Below, one piece after another: positions 27,842 to 36,780 of a stretch of DNA of 64,000 nt. Origin of the DNA: an uncultured bacterium. Lineage in GTDB: Bacteria > Bacteroidota > Bacteroidia > Bacteroidales > UBA932. The stretch is from positions 22,734-86,733 of the forward strand of contig CASGCS010000023.1 of assembly GCA_949300025.1 (NCBI GenBank). The letters are read 5' to 3'. The notes below the pieces were generated by a model, which saw nothing but the letters and a program-made list of their open reading frames with translations, was not told where the DNA came from and searched no databases. The translations under genes and the position numbers were made by a program. Position 1 is the first letter of the stretch; each line of letters opens with the position of its first letter.

Positions 27842-27862
27842 TTTTTTTTCGTTTTTTTGCGG

Positions 27863-28753
27863 TTATTTCAAAACACCCGTTACAAAACGGGGTTTACCGT
27901 AAAGGTCATCGAAAGCCTTTGTATTGTCAAAACCGTATTTTTCAAGAAGTTGCGCAACTTGCCCGGAAAATTTCTCATTTGTCTCGAAATAGAGTTTTCC
28001 TCCCGGTTTCAGCAGTTCTGCCGCCGCTTCCGCAATTTTCCCATAAAAGAGCAGAGGATTGTCATCCGGTACAAAAAGGGCCAGAGAGGGTTCATAGTCC
28101 AGCACATTGGGGCGCATTATCCTCTTCTCGCTTTCGCAGACATAGGGCGGATTGCTCACTATTATGTCATACGGCGCTCCGACAGCCTTCTGCTCAAGTT
28201 CTCCCGACAGAACATCACTTTTGAAAAAGAGAGGAACCGGGGATGAAGAAGCATCGGGACCATCGCCTGCAAATTGCGAGGAGGCAACCTGCAACGCCTT
28301 TTCAGAGATATCACATCCATAGACGGAACATTCCGGCAATCTTTTTTGCAGAACCCATGCAATACATCCACTGCCAGTACAGATATCCAGTATGGAAGAG
28401 GGCCTGCACGAAGCATGCGCAATGTCGCCGAGGAGCATGTCTACCAGTTCCTCTGTCTCCGGGCGCGGAATCAGCACCCCCTCACACAGCCTGAACCTGT
28501 ATCCGTAAAACCATCCGTAGCCCAAAACATACTGCAACGGTTCGCCCCTGCCCAGCCTGGCCACGGCGTCTTCCAGTTTCGGCTCAACCTCCCTGCCAAG
28601 CTCCCTATGAGGTTCCGTCATGATTTTATAATGCTCGAGACGGGCGATTTCCTCTACCAGAATACGCCCTATGCCGCTGATCTCCTCCTGCGAGTACCAT
28701 CCGAGTCTGCCGAGAGAAGATTTCAGATATTCTATGAAAGATCCGAGTGTCAA
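27863..28753 (-). CDS. prmC: Release factor glutamine N5-methyltransferase
   Basis: The 296-residue enzyme methylates the Gln of the GGQ motif in release factors RF1 and RF2, using SAM. The catalytic NPPY motif is in IIVSNPPYV (about 190-198), and the SAM-binding ILDICTGSGCIA lies near 119-130. The N-terminal helical domain ends with PLQYVLGYGWFYGYRF, typical of PrmC. The start is a TTG that overlaps the ddl stop codon (TTGA), so translation is likely coupled. The C-terminus ends soon after the GKPRFV segment, as usual. Confidence 0.93.
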   Translation of the reverse strand: MTLGSFIEYLKSSLGRLGWYSQEEISGIGRILVEEIARLEHYKIMTEPHRELGREVEPKLEDAVARLGRGEPLQYVLGYGWFYGYRFRLCEGVLIPRPETEELVDMLLGDIAHASCRPSSILDICTGSGCIAWVLQKRLPECSVYGCDISEKALQVASSQFAGDGPDASSSPVPLFFKSDVLSGELEQKAVGAPYDIIVSNPPYVCESEKRIMRPNVLDYEPSLALFVPDDNPLLFYGKIAEAAAELLKPGGKLYFETNEKFSGQVAQLLEKYGFDNTKAFDDLYGKPRFVTGVLK

Positions 28754-29706
28754 AACGACTCCTCTATCAGAGTTGTAAAAAAGTGCTGCATCTCTATGCC
28801 GGCGGCCCTTACCTGTCCGGGAACAAGGCTCATCGGAGTCATTCCCGGCACTGTATTTATTTCAAGGAAATAAATCTCCTCCTCCTTTATCATATAATCT
28901 ATACGCACAAGCCCCTTGCAACCGAAATATTCATATATGAAAGCTGTCATCCGGCGCACCTTTTCAGAAAGGGAATCGGGAATCCGTGCCGGACACACCT
29001 CGTTGCTCTGGCCCAAATATTTTGCATCGTAATCGAAAAACTCCCGCTCAGTGATTATTTCAGTTACCGGAAGAGCCACCAGTCTGCCCTTTTCGCGGTA
29101 AATGCCGTTTGTCACCTCCCTGCCGCTTACCGCTTCCTCTACAAGCACCGAATCACACTCCCTGAAAGCCTCCTCCATAGCCTTTTCGAGTTCGGCCTCA
29201 TGCTTTACTTTTGTAACTCCGAAACTGCTGCCTCCGCTCGAAGGTTTTACAAAAAGGGGCAGCCCGAGTTCTCTTGTTATTTCCGCCGGAGAATAACTGC
29301 TGCCTCTTCTTATAAAGAGGTCTTTGGCCATCTTCACCCCTGCAAAATCCAGAAAGCGCTTGCAGGAATGTTTGTCAAAGGTAAGCGCGGAGACAAAAGC
29401 CGAACAGGTATTGAACGGAATGCCGAGCATCTCCAGATAGCCCTGCAAAAGACCGTTTTCACCGGGAGTCCCGTGAATGAGGATAAATGCCATGTCGAAC
29501 CTGACTTTTTCACCGCCGAGGGTGACCGAAAAATCGGTCTTGTCTATTTCCGTTCCCTCCACGCTCCAGCTTGCACCGCGCAGAAGCACTTCATATACAT
29601 TATACCTGCTTCTGTCTATATGCGAAGCCACAAATTTGCCGCTCTGTATGGAAATCTGCCATTCCGACGAGTTTCCGCCATATATCAACGCAATGTTTTT
29701 CTTCAT
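28750..29706 (-). CDS. ddl: D-alanine--D-alanine ligase
   Basis: The 318-residue ATP-grasp enzyme makes D-Ala-D-Ala for peptidoglycan. It begins MKKNIALIYGGNSSEW (the family's GG-S-E motif), has HGTPGENGLLQGYLEMLGIPF near 85-105, the ATP-grasp KPSSGGSSFGVTKV near 145-158, and the metal-binding FLEINTVPGMTPMSLVP near 280-297. The ATG at 29706 is preferred over an in-frame TTG nine codons upstream. It lies 27 nt after the class A PBP gene and overlaps prmC by 4 nt. Confidence 0.95.
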   Translation of the reverse strand: MKKNIALIYGGNSSEWQISIQSGKFVASHIDRSRYNVYEVLLRGASWSVEGTEIDKTDFSVTLGGEKVRFDMAFILIHGTPGENGLLQGYLEMLGIPFNTCSAFVSALTFDKHSCKRFLDFAGVKMAKDLFIRRGSSYSPAEITRELGLPLFVKPSSGGSSFGVTKVKHEAELEKAMEEAFRECDSVLVEEAVSGREVTNGIYREKGRLVALPVTEIITEREFFDYDAKYLGQSNEVCPARIPDSLSEKVRRMTAFIYEYFGCKGLVRIDYMIKEEEIYFLEINTVPGMTPMSLVPGQVRAAGIEMQHFFTTLIEESF

Positions 29707-29733
29707 TTTTTCATATTTTCGTCCCGACAGCAA

Positions 29734-32079
29734 CTAATCAAAAAATGAATCTTCAGACGAAGCCCCCACGTCGCTGTCGCTGCCGTCGCAATTCAAATCT
29801 ATGTTAAATCCATGCGGAACCTCAAAGGTGTCATACTTGGTAACGCCCAGTGTACCGTCATCAATGACTTTCTTCATGAACATGCCCCAGATAGGCAATG
29901 CGGTATTGGCCCCCTGGCCCAGGGCCATGCCGGCAAAGTGCACCTGCCTGTCTTCTGCCCCGACCCATACACCGGCTGTAAGTTTGGGAGTATAGCCTAT
30001 GAACCATCCGTCGGACTGGTCGTTTGTGGTTCCGGTCTTGCCCGCAAGCTCTCCTTCGGGCACGTAAAGTCTCCTTATTCTGTTTGCCGTACCCATATTG
30101 ACCACACCCTGCATGAGGTTGACCATCAGATAGGCTGTCCTCTCGCTTATGGCCTCGCGTTTGTTGGGGGTGAAAGTGGCCAGCACATTGCCCATCTTGT
30201 CTTCTATCCTCAACACGGCCAGCGGTTCCACATAAACGCCCTTGCTCGGGAAGGTATTGAATGCACCTACCATTTCGTAGACAGGTATGTCTGCCGAACC
30301 TACGCATAGAGACTCCACGGGGTCCAGCCAGCATTTTATGCCCATCGCATGGGCCATCTCCACCAGCGCCTGCGGCCCGAACTGCTTCATCAGATATGCT
30401 GATATGTTGTTGGAACTCCTTGTAAGCCCCCACTTGAGGGTGACGGTCTGTCCTATCCACTCCTCCTTGTCGGTGCTCTTGGGGGTCCACACGTCATCGC
30501 CTATAATAAATGACTGAGGCACGTTCACCACCTTGTCGCAGGGGGTATATCCCTGCTGCATTGCCAGCGTATAGAGGAAAGGCTTGAAGGTAGAGCCCAC
30601 CTGGCGTTTGCCCTGACGCACCTGGTCATATTTGAAATATCTGTAGTTTCCGTTCCCCACATAGGCACGGATGTAGCCCGTGGTCGGTTCCACAGCCATA
30701 AGCCCCGCGCGGATGAACGACTTGTAGTATCTTATGGAATCGTTGGGCGTCATTGTAGTATCTACATACCCTTTGTCGTTCCATGCAAAGACACGCATGT
30801 CGGCAGGTTTGTCGAAACTCTCCAGAATCTCCTGCTCCGAGGCGCCGCCTGCCTTCATCATGCGGTATCTGTCGCTCCAGCGGCGGGCCTGTCTCATTAT
30901 AAGATCTATGACATCCGAAGGAACGCTGTTGTCGAACGGTTTCCTGTTCTTCCACCTCAGTTCCCTGTTGAATGCGGGCTGAAGATTCTTGCTCAGATGC
31001 TCCACAACCGCCTCCTGAGCATATTGCTGCATCTTTGCATCTATCGGAGTATATATTTTCAGACCGTCCTTGTCAAGATTGTATTTGGAGCCGTCGGGCT
31101 TGCGGTTTTTGTTGAGCCATCCGTAAAGAGGGTCGTTCTCCCACATGAGCGAATCGGCGGAATAATCCTCACTTCTGCTGTAGTTCCGAGGATTGGGTTC
31201 GTTTGCATTCATAACCCTTCTCAGCATGTCTCTGAAATGGGGCGCAAGCCCGGAATTGTGATCCTGCTGGCTGTATGAAAGCCTTATCGGAATCTGCACT
31301 ATGGAGTCGTACTGTGCCTGCGTTATGAACCCGTATTTGTTCATTTGGCTGAGCACATGGTTGCGACGCTGCAGCGACAGATCGGGATTTCTGACAGGAT
31401 TATATCTGGTGGGCATGTTCACCATACCTACCAGAAGCGCACTCTCCTCAACTGTAAGTTCAGAAGGGTCCTTTGCAAAGAAAGTGTTTGCCGCCGCCTT
31501 TATTCCATAGGAGTTGCTGCCGAAAAAGACCGTATTCAGATACATGCTCATCAGTTCCTCCTTTGTATAGTTGCGCTCCAGCTTGACTGCGGTTATCCAC
31601 TCCTTGAGCTTGTTGCCTATCAGCACGAAATATTTTGCCCCGGGGAATCCGGAACTTACGGTATCGCGCGGGAAAAGGCTCTTTGCCAGTTGCTGTGTAA
31701 GTGTGCTGCCGCCGCCGCCCGAACGCCTGTTGCCCATCAGCACAGTCTTGACAGCCACCCTCGCCAGACTCTTCATGTCTATTCCGCTATGATTGTAAAA
31801 ACGGATGTCTTCCGTTGCCACCAGCGCGTCTCTCAGGCTCGGACAAAGTTCGTCGTAAGAGACATACGAACGGTTTTCAATGTGGAACGTACTGATCACC
31901 GTGCCGTCCCGCGCTATTATCTCGGTCGCCAGATTGCTTTTGGGGTCTTCCAGCTCCTCAAAAGAGGGTATGTCTGCAAAGATTCCAACCATCAAAAGCG
32001 AGACAAGTGCAATGACAATAGGACTGAACACTATCAGCCACAACCATTTGATTAATCTTTTCCGATTCCTGACCTTCAT
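29734..32079 (-). CDS. mrcA: Class A penicillin-binding protein 1A (transglycosylase/transpeptidase)
   Basis: The protein of about 781 residues has one N-terminal membrane segment, then a GT51 transglycosylase domain with EDIRFYNHSGID (catalytic Glu) and GGSTLTQQLAKSLF, and a transpeptidase domain with the active-site Ser in STFKPFLY, SSNN and KTGT. It polymerises and cross-links peptidoglycan at the outer face of the inner membrane. The ATG at 32079 is chosen because a GGAGAGG site precedes it and the best -7 element (32101-32108) would start transcription downstream of the alternative ATG at 32124. The tail after the transpeptidase is short and ends in an acidic, Asp/Ser-rich run. It leads a cell-wall operon with ddl and prmC. 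Confidence 0.94.
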   Translation of the reverse strand: MKVRNRKRLIKWLWLIVFSPIVIALVSLLMVGIFADIPSFEELEDPKSNLATEIIARDGTVISTFHIENRSYVSYDELCPSLRDALVATEDIRFYNHSGIDMKSLARVAVKTVLMGNRRSGGGGSTLTQQLAKSLFPRDTVSSGFPGAKYFVLIGNKLKEWITAVKLERNYTKEELMSMYLNTVFFGSNSYGIKAAANTFFAKDPSELTVEESALLVGMVNMPTRYNPVRNPDLSLQRRNHVLSQMNKYGFITQAQYDSIVQIPIRLSYSQQDHNSGLAPHFRDMLRRVMNANEPNPRNYSRSEDYSADSLMWENDPLYGWLNKNRKPDGSKYNLDKDGLKIYTPIDAKMQQYAQEAVVEHLSKNLQPAFNRELRWKNRKPFDNSVPSDVIDLIMRQARRWSDRYRMMKAGGASEQEILESFDKPADMRVFAWNDKGYVDTTMTPNDSIRYYKSFIRAGLMAVEPTTGYIRAYVGNGNYRYFKYDQVRQGKRQVGSTFKPFLYTLAMQQGYTPCDKVVNVPQSFIIGDDVWTPKSTDKEEWIGQTVTLKWGLTRSSNNISAYLMKQFGPQALVEMAHAMGIKCWLDPVESLCVGSADIPVYEMVGAFNTFPSKGVYVEPLAVLRIEDKMGNVLATFTPNKREAISERTAYLMVNLMQGVVNMGTANRIRRLYVPEGELAGKTGTTNDQSDGWFIGYTPKLTAGVWVGAEDRQVHFAGMALGQGANTALPIWGMFMKKVIDDGTLGVTKYDTFEVPHGFNIDLNCDGSDSDVGASSEDSFFD

Positions 32080-32100
32080 GATTCCTCTCCATATTTCCGG

Positions 32101-32108
32101 CAAAAATA
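32101..32108 (-). promoter_or_regulatory. Putative -7 element for the PBP1A-ddl-prmC operon
   Basis: The minus strand reads TATTTTTG, a perfect TAnnTTTG match, 21 nt before the chosen ATG. The opposite strand holds a weaker match for topA (TTTG near 32118, TTACTTTG near 32143). Confidence 0.45.
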
Positions 32109-32172
32109 GAAATAAAATTTGCATAATTCCTCCTTTTATGCCTTACTTTGCACACTTTATGAAAGATATTGT

Positions 32173-34497
32173 ATGGGTGAGAATTTAGTAATCGTGGAGT
32201 CGCCTGCAAAGGCAAAAACTATCGAAGGTTTCCTGGGCAAGGATTTTACAGTAAAATCAAGTTTCGGACATATAAGGGATTTAAGCAAGAAACATCTTGG
32301 AATAGACATAGAGCACGGGTTCAAGCCAGACTATCTTATTCCCGACGACAAGAAAAAGGTGGTGCAGGAACTCAAGTCTCTCTCCGAAAAGGCTTCCACA
32401 ATCTGGCTGGCATCCGATGAGGATCGTGAAGGGGAAGCCATTGCGTGGCATCTGCAGCAGGTGCTCGGCCTCAAGCCTGAACAAGTGAGAAGAATTGTCT
32501 TTCATGAAATTACCAAAAGCGCTATTCTGAACGCCATAGAAAACCCGAGAGAGATAAATTCAAATCTGGTAATGGCGCAGCAGGCAAGAAGGATACTTGA
32601 CCGCATAGTCGGATTCGAGCTCTCCCCCATTCTCTGGAAAAAAGTGGCGTCGAACCTCTCGGCAGGAAGGGTCCAGTCAGTAGCAGTAAGACTTGTTGTG
32701 GAACGGGAGCGCGAAATACTTGCGTTCAATGCGGAAAGATTCTACAAGGTTACCGGAACATTCAGGCCGGAGGGCAAAAAGGCCCAGTTGGATGCAGTGC
32801 TCGACCAGAAGTTTGAAGATGCCGCATCGGCCGCAGCCTTCCTCGAAAAATGCAAGGCATCCTCCTTCAGGATTGCCGACATAAAAAAGAAGGAGATGAT
32901 AAGATGCCCCGCGCCGCCCTTTACCACATCGGCACTGCAGCAGGAGGCATCGCGCAAACTTGGCTTCTCAGTATCGCAAACGATGAGGATTGCCCAGAAA
33001 CTCTACGAAAGCGGACTTATCACCTACATGCGTACAGATTCCACCAATCTCTCCCAACTTGCACTTGACACCATAAAGCAGGTGATAGACTCTACTTACG
33101 GAGAAGGTTACTCTAAGACAAGGCAGTACAAGACCAAATCAAAGGGAGCGCAGGAGGCTCATGAAGCAATAAGGCCAACCTATCCCGCAAATGCCACGAT
33201 AGAGGGTACCGCACAGGAGAAGAGACTCTACTCGCTGATATGGAAAAGATGCATCGCCTCCCAGATGGCCGACGCAAAGATTGAAAAGACAAACATTACG
33301 ATAGAGGGCAGCGCATTCCAGCAACATTTCATCTGCTCCGGAGAACAGGTTGTCTTCGACGGCTTCCTCAAACTTTACATGGAAGGACGCGACGACGACT
33401 CCGCCGACGATGCGGCATCAGAGGGGCAGAGTGCAAGACTTCTGCCGAAACTCACCGTAAATGAACCGCTCGAGAGGATAGAGATAGCGGCTACGGAGCG
33501 TTTCGGACAAAGACCACCCAGATACAGCGAAGCGTCGCTTGTGAAAAAACTTGAAGAACTGGGCATCGGACGACCCTCTACGTACGCCCCCACAATTACC
33601 ACTATCACCCAGAGGGGGTATATAATAAAGGAGGACAGGGAAGGAACCGTCCGCAATTATGAAAAACTTCTGCTCAAGGGAGAGAAGATAGAGAAGATGC
33701 AATGTTCCGAAAATGTAGGCAGCGAAAAGGGCAAGCTTTTCCCTCAGGACATAGGAATGCTGGTTACAGATTTTCTCAAGTCCAACTTTGCGGAGATTCT
33801 CGATTACGGTTTCACTGCAAAGGTTGAAGAAGATTTCGACAAGATAGCGGCCGGGAAAAAGGTATGGAACAATGTTCTGGAATCTTTCTACAAGCCGTTC
33901 CACAGCCAGGTGGAGAAGACACTCAGAGAGTCTGCCCACAAGAATGCCGAGAGAGTGCTCGGCAACGACCCCAAAAGTGGAAAGATATTGACCGTACGGC
34001 TCGGAAAGTTCGGTCCGCTGGTGCAGATGGGAACCAATGACGACCCGGAAAAGAAATTCGCGGGACTCCAGAAGGGGCAGCTCATAGAGAGCATCACGCT
34101 CGAAGAGGCACTGGAACTCTTCAGCCTTCCAAGGAAAGTGGGCCAGATAGAGGGAAAGGAGGTCATTGCCTCGACAGGCCGTTTCGGGCCATATATAAAA
34201 TACGACGGCAAATTCTTCTCCATCAAGAACATGTTCGATCCTCACTCGATAACCGCAGAGCAGGCCGCCACGGTAATTGAAGAGCACAATAAAAAGGAGG
34301 CGGACAAGCATATCGCCTCTTTCCCGGAGCATGACATTGAAGTCATCAACGGCAGGTTCGGCCCCTACATAAAGCATGGTTCGCTCAACTGCAAGATACC
34401 TAAGGGGACAGATGCCAAGACTCTTACCGCAGACGAGTGCCTTCAGATAATTTCAAGGCAGAGCCCGGGCGGCAGCAAAAGCAGAAAGAAGAAATGA
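32173..34497 (+). CDS. topA: DNA topoisomerase I
   Basis: The 774-residue type IA topoisomerase relaxes negative supercoils. The Toprim domain opens with VIVESPAKAKTI (6-17) and has the acidic SDEDREGEAIAWH motif (81-93). The active-site Tyr285 is in GLITYMRTDSTNLS. The C-terminus has no zinc-finger cysteines; instead it carries repeats of the GRFGPYIK type (two clear copies near 672-680 and 725-733), the form seen in Bacteroidota. The ATG at 32173 is chosen because the family starts at this MGENLVIVES. The next gene overlaps by 4 nt. Confidence 0.97.
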   Translation: MGENLVIVESPAKAKTIEGFLGKDFTVKSSFGHIRDLSKKHLGIDIEHGFKPDYLIPDDKKKVVQELKSLSEKASTIWLASDEDREGEAIAWHLQQVLGLKPEQVRRIVFHEITKSAILNAIENPREINSNLVMAQQARRILDRIVGFELSPILWKKVASNLSAGRVQSVAVRLVVEREREILAFNAERFYKVTGTFRPEGKKAQLDAVLDQKFEDAASAAAFLEKCKASSFRIADIKKKEMIRCPAPPFTTSALQQEASRKLGFSVSQTMRIAQKLYESGLITYMRTDSTNLSQLALDTIKQVIDSTYGEGYSKTRQYKTKSKGAQEAHEAIRPTYPANATIEGTAQEKRLYSLIWKRCIASQMADAKIEKTNITIEGSAFQQHFICSGEQVVFDGFLKLYMEGRDDDSADDAASEGQSARLLPKLTVNEPLERIEIAATERFGQRPPRYSEASLVKKLEELGIGRPSTYAPTITTITQRGYIIKEDREGTVRNYEKLLLKGEKIEKMQCSENVGSEKGKLFPQDIGMLVTDFLKSNFAEILDYGFTAKVEEDFDKIAAGKKVWNNVLESFYKPFHSQVEKTLRESAHKNAERVLGNDPKSGKILTVRLGKFGPLVQMGTNDDPEKKFAGLQKGQLIESITLEEALELFSLPRKVGQIEGKEVIASTGRFGPYIKYDGKFFSIKNMFDPHSITAEQAATVIEEHNKKEADKHIASFPEHDIEVINGRFGPYIKHGSLNCKIPKGTDAKTLTADECLQIISRQSPGGSKSRKKK

Positions 34498-35468
34498 GTC
34501 TCCTGATAGAAAAAAGAGATGAAAAATCGCTTTTCGCGGCAGGGAGACGCCCGGCGGCGGTTGTCGTAAACGTAAGGGAGGACTGCAGCTGTACAGAAAT
34601 GGAGAGGGCTCTCATGCGCCTGCGCTCTGCAAAAGACTACACGATTGCCGTTACGGATACAACCGCTGCCGGAGCGGAAAGAATTGCAAGAAAATGCCGG
34701 CAGGCAGGGCTTCCTGCCATAATCAACTGCGGCAGACACCTTCTGAAGATAGAACGTTCACCCAACATGGCAATCGTGACTCCGGCAATCGCCCGGGGAG
34801 ACGAGCCCGCACTGCTCATAGAAAACGGAAATGCAAAAGAGTATCTGGCCGTAATAGGGTATCAGAACTACTATGCGGAGCCGCAAGCCGTATCCGATGC
34901 CGGAAAAAAATACTTTGAACTGCTGCGGATAGCCGACATACGAGACGACATCAAGGCTGTGGAGCCTCTCGTGCGGGAAGCCGAGACAGTCTGCTTCGAC
35001 ATGCGTTCGGTCCGCCGCTCAGACTACCCGGTAAACGATGATGCGAATCCCAACGGGCTCTACAGCGAGGAGGCCTGCACCATTGCACGCTACATTGGAT
35101 TCTCTTTCAAATTAAAATCGCTCTACATTTACGGCATGGAAAAGAAGATGCCGGCTGTATGTTACAGACTTATAGCCGAAACCATTTTCCACACCTGCGA
35201 GGCCATGCTTTGCAACATCTGCGAAGACCCGTCAGACAGGGCGCAGAAAGAGAGGTTTGAACAAAAAATCGTAACATTTCCAAATGGAGCAAGTCATATC
35301 ACCTTCCTGAACAGTCCTCAGACGGGCCGCTGGTGGATGGAGATAAGCGATTCGCATAACAAACTAACACAATATATACCGTGCTCATTATCTGACTACA
35401 ACACGGCATGCAACGGCGATGTCCCGCTAAGATGGTTATTTTTTTATCAAAAATATATTATCCTATAG
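34494..35468 (+). CDS. Arginase/formimidoylglutamase-fold protein with altered metal site
   Basis: The 324-residue protein overlaps the topA stop codon (ATGA), so the two are probably coupled. The second half follows the ureohydrolase-like proteins found after topA in Bacteroidota: VIGYQNYY, FDMRSVRRSDYP (where active enzymes have a DxDxxD-type metal site), NPNGLYSEEACTIARYIGFS, and the C-terminal RWWMEI ... CSLSDYNTACNGDVPLRW. The first half lacks the GGDHS-like motif; the equivalent place reads INCGRHLLKI. I therefore expect the fold without normal manganese-dependent hydrolysis. Function unknown. The link to topA is conserved synteny to my knowledge, which argues for a real role. Confidence 0.7.
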   Translation: MSLLIEKRDEKSLFAAGRRPAAVVVNVREDCSCTEMERALMRLRSAKDYTIAVTDTTAAGAERIARKCRQAGLPAIINCGRHLLKIERSPNMAIVTPAIARGDEPALLIENGNAKEYLAVIGYQNYYAEPQAVSDAGKKYFELLRIADIRDDIKAVEPLVREAETVCFDMRSVRRSDYPVNDDANPNGLYSEEACTIARYIGFSFKLKSLYIYGMEKKMPAVCYRLIAETIFHTCEAMLCNICEDPSDRAQKERFEQKIVTFPNGASHITFLNSPQTGRWWMEISDSHNKLTQYIPCSLSDYNTACNGDVPLRWLFFYQKYIIL

Positions 35469-35514
35469 ATATTTTTTCATAAATTCGCATTCGTATTGAG
35501 AAAATCATAACGAC

Positions 35515-35997
35515 ATGGCGAAATATCACATAGATGAAACAGACCAGACGATTCTGTCGCTGCTGGCAAAGAATGCCAGAATGCCCTTTCTTGAAATAGC
35601 CCGCGAATGCGGCGTTTCAGGAGCTGCCATCCACCAGCGCGTAAAGAAAATGGAGGCAATGGGTGTCATAACAGGTTCGCGCCTGCTTGTAAAGCCGCAG
35701 ACCCTGGGGTTGCATGTCTGTGCATTTGTACAGGTAAGCCTCTCGGAGGCCAACAAATACCCGCAGGTCATAGACGCTCTTAAAAAGATACCCGAGGTCG
35801 TAGAGTGCCATTTTGTAACCGGCAAACATGCATTGCTGCTCAAAATCTACTGCTCAAACCACGACCATCTCATGGGCATTCTCATAAACACTATCCAGAA
35901 TATTCCCTCGGTATTGCAGACCGAGACCCTGATTTCCCTGGATCAGGCCATAGAGCGCCAGATATACATGCAGAACAACCCTGGAGAGGAGGAGTAA
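35515..35997 (+). CDS. Lrp/AsnC-family transcriptional regulator
   Basis: The 160-residue protein has an N-terminal winged helix-turn-helix (DETDQTILSLLAKNARMPFLEIARECGVSGAAIHQRVKKME, residues 7-47, given here by position) and a C-terminal ligand-binding/oligomerisation domain (PEVVECHFVTGKHALLLKI near 97-115). Members form dimers to octamers and respond to amino acids. The target is not evident; the neighbouring arginase-like gene is 46 nt upstream. It converges on ispD with a 14-nt gap. Confidence 0.92.
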   Translation: MAKYHIDETDQTILSLLAKNARMPFLEIARECGVSGAAIHQRVKKMEAMGVITGSRLLVKPQTLGLHVCAFVQVSLSEANKYPQVIDALKKIPEVVECHFVTGKHALLLKIYCSNHDHLMGILINTIQNIPSVLQTETLISLDQAIERQIYMQNNPGEEE

Positions 35998-36011
35998 CTT
36001 CACCCGCCTGT

Positions 36012-36707
36012 CTACATTGCAAGAGAGTCTATTGCCGCTCCCGTCTTCAAATCGTCGGGAGTGGTTATTTTTATATTCAGACGGCTGCCCTCCACCGTAG
36101 CCACTCTGTAGCCGGCACTCTCAAAGACCGAAGCATCGTCTGTAAAAGAGGGAGAATAGGCCTGTCTGTAAGCCTCCTTCAATCTGGATGAACAGAAAAG
36201 CTGGGGTGTCTGCACAAAAACATAATTCTCTCTCTCCACAACTACAGTAGAGCCGTCTTCTCTCTTCTTCCGCATGGAATCTGTTGCAGGCAGTACAGGA
36301 ATAACCCCGTAACATCCGCTCCCTTCCATGTCGAATTCCAGCAGTCTCGACAGAAGAGGCTGTGTGACAAACGGCCTGACCCCGTCGTGGACAAGAACCT
36401 TTACACCGTCAGGAACATACTTCAGGGCATTCTTTACCGAATGGAACCGGGTTATCCCGCCCGAGACCAGCCTGTGTTTGAAAAAGATAGAATTGTCGAG
36501 ACAATATTTTTTCCAATAATCCTTGTAATCGTCGGGCAGAACCAGAATTATCTCCTTCTCGAACTCCTGCTTCAGAAAAAAATGCAGTGTCTTATAAAGA
36601 ATCGGGACACCTCCAAGTTCCAGGAACTGCTTGGCCAAACCGCTTCCCATTCTGAGACCTCTGCCCCCTGCCGTTACAATGACATAAACCGGAGTGACTT
36701 TATCCAT
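36012..36707 (-). CDS. ispD: 2-C-methyl-D-erythritol 4-phosphate cytidylyltransferase
   Basis: The 231-residue enzyme activates MEP with CTP in the non-mevalonate isoprenoid pathway. It has the nucleotide loop VTAGGRGLRMGSGLAKQFLELGG (starting near residue 10), VLVHDGVRPFV near 97-107, and the C-terminal INIKITTPDDLK motif of IspD. I chose the ATG at 36707; an ATG three codons upstream is also possible. An upstream in-frame extension to 36824 would overlap purH and is hydrophobic, so it is rejected. Confidence 0.92.
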   Translation of the reverse strand: MDKVTPVYVIVTAGGRGLRMGSGLAKQFLELGGVPILYKTLHFFLKQEFEKEIILVLPDDYKDYWKKYCLDNSIFFKHRLVSGGITRFHSVKNALKYVPDGVKVLVHDGVRPFVTQPLLSRLLEFDMEGSGCYGVIPVLPATDSMRKKREDGSTVVVERENYVFVQTPQLFCSSRLKEAYRQAYSPSFTDDASVFESAGYRVATVEGSRLNIKITTPDDLKTGAAIDSLAM

Positions 36708-36747
36708 AATTAGCATAAAAACTATTAAAAATAAGATAAAAAAATCA

Positions 36748-36755
36748 TACTTTTG
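36748..36755 (+). promoter_or_regulatory. Putative -7 element for purH and the downstream mre genes
   Basis: TACTTTTG matches TAnnTTTG and lies 25 nt before the purH ATG. No clear TTTG is present at -33. Confidence 0.4.
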
Positions 36756-36780
36756 CAAAATATAGTAAAAATCTACAAAA

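Noticed and set aside
27838..27860. T-rich run after prmC as a terminator
   Set aside because: The run is T-rich on the plus strand, thus A-rich in the direction of prmC transcription, and has no preceding stem; it better fits the -33 area of the Trp-leader promoter.
29707..29733. Longer ddl start (TTG at 29733)
   Set aside because: The extra nine residues are not family-like and the ATG at 29706 starts exactly at the conserved N-terminus.
33418..34377. A 319-codon open frame opposite the 3' half of topA
   Set aside because: It lies wholly antisense to topA and has no motif or promoter.
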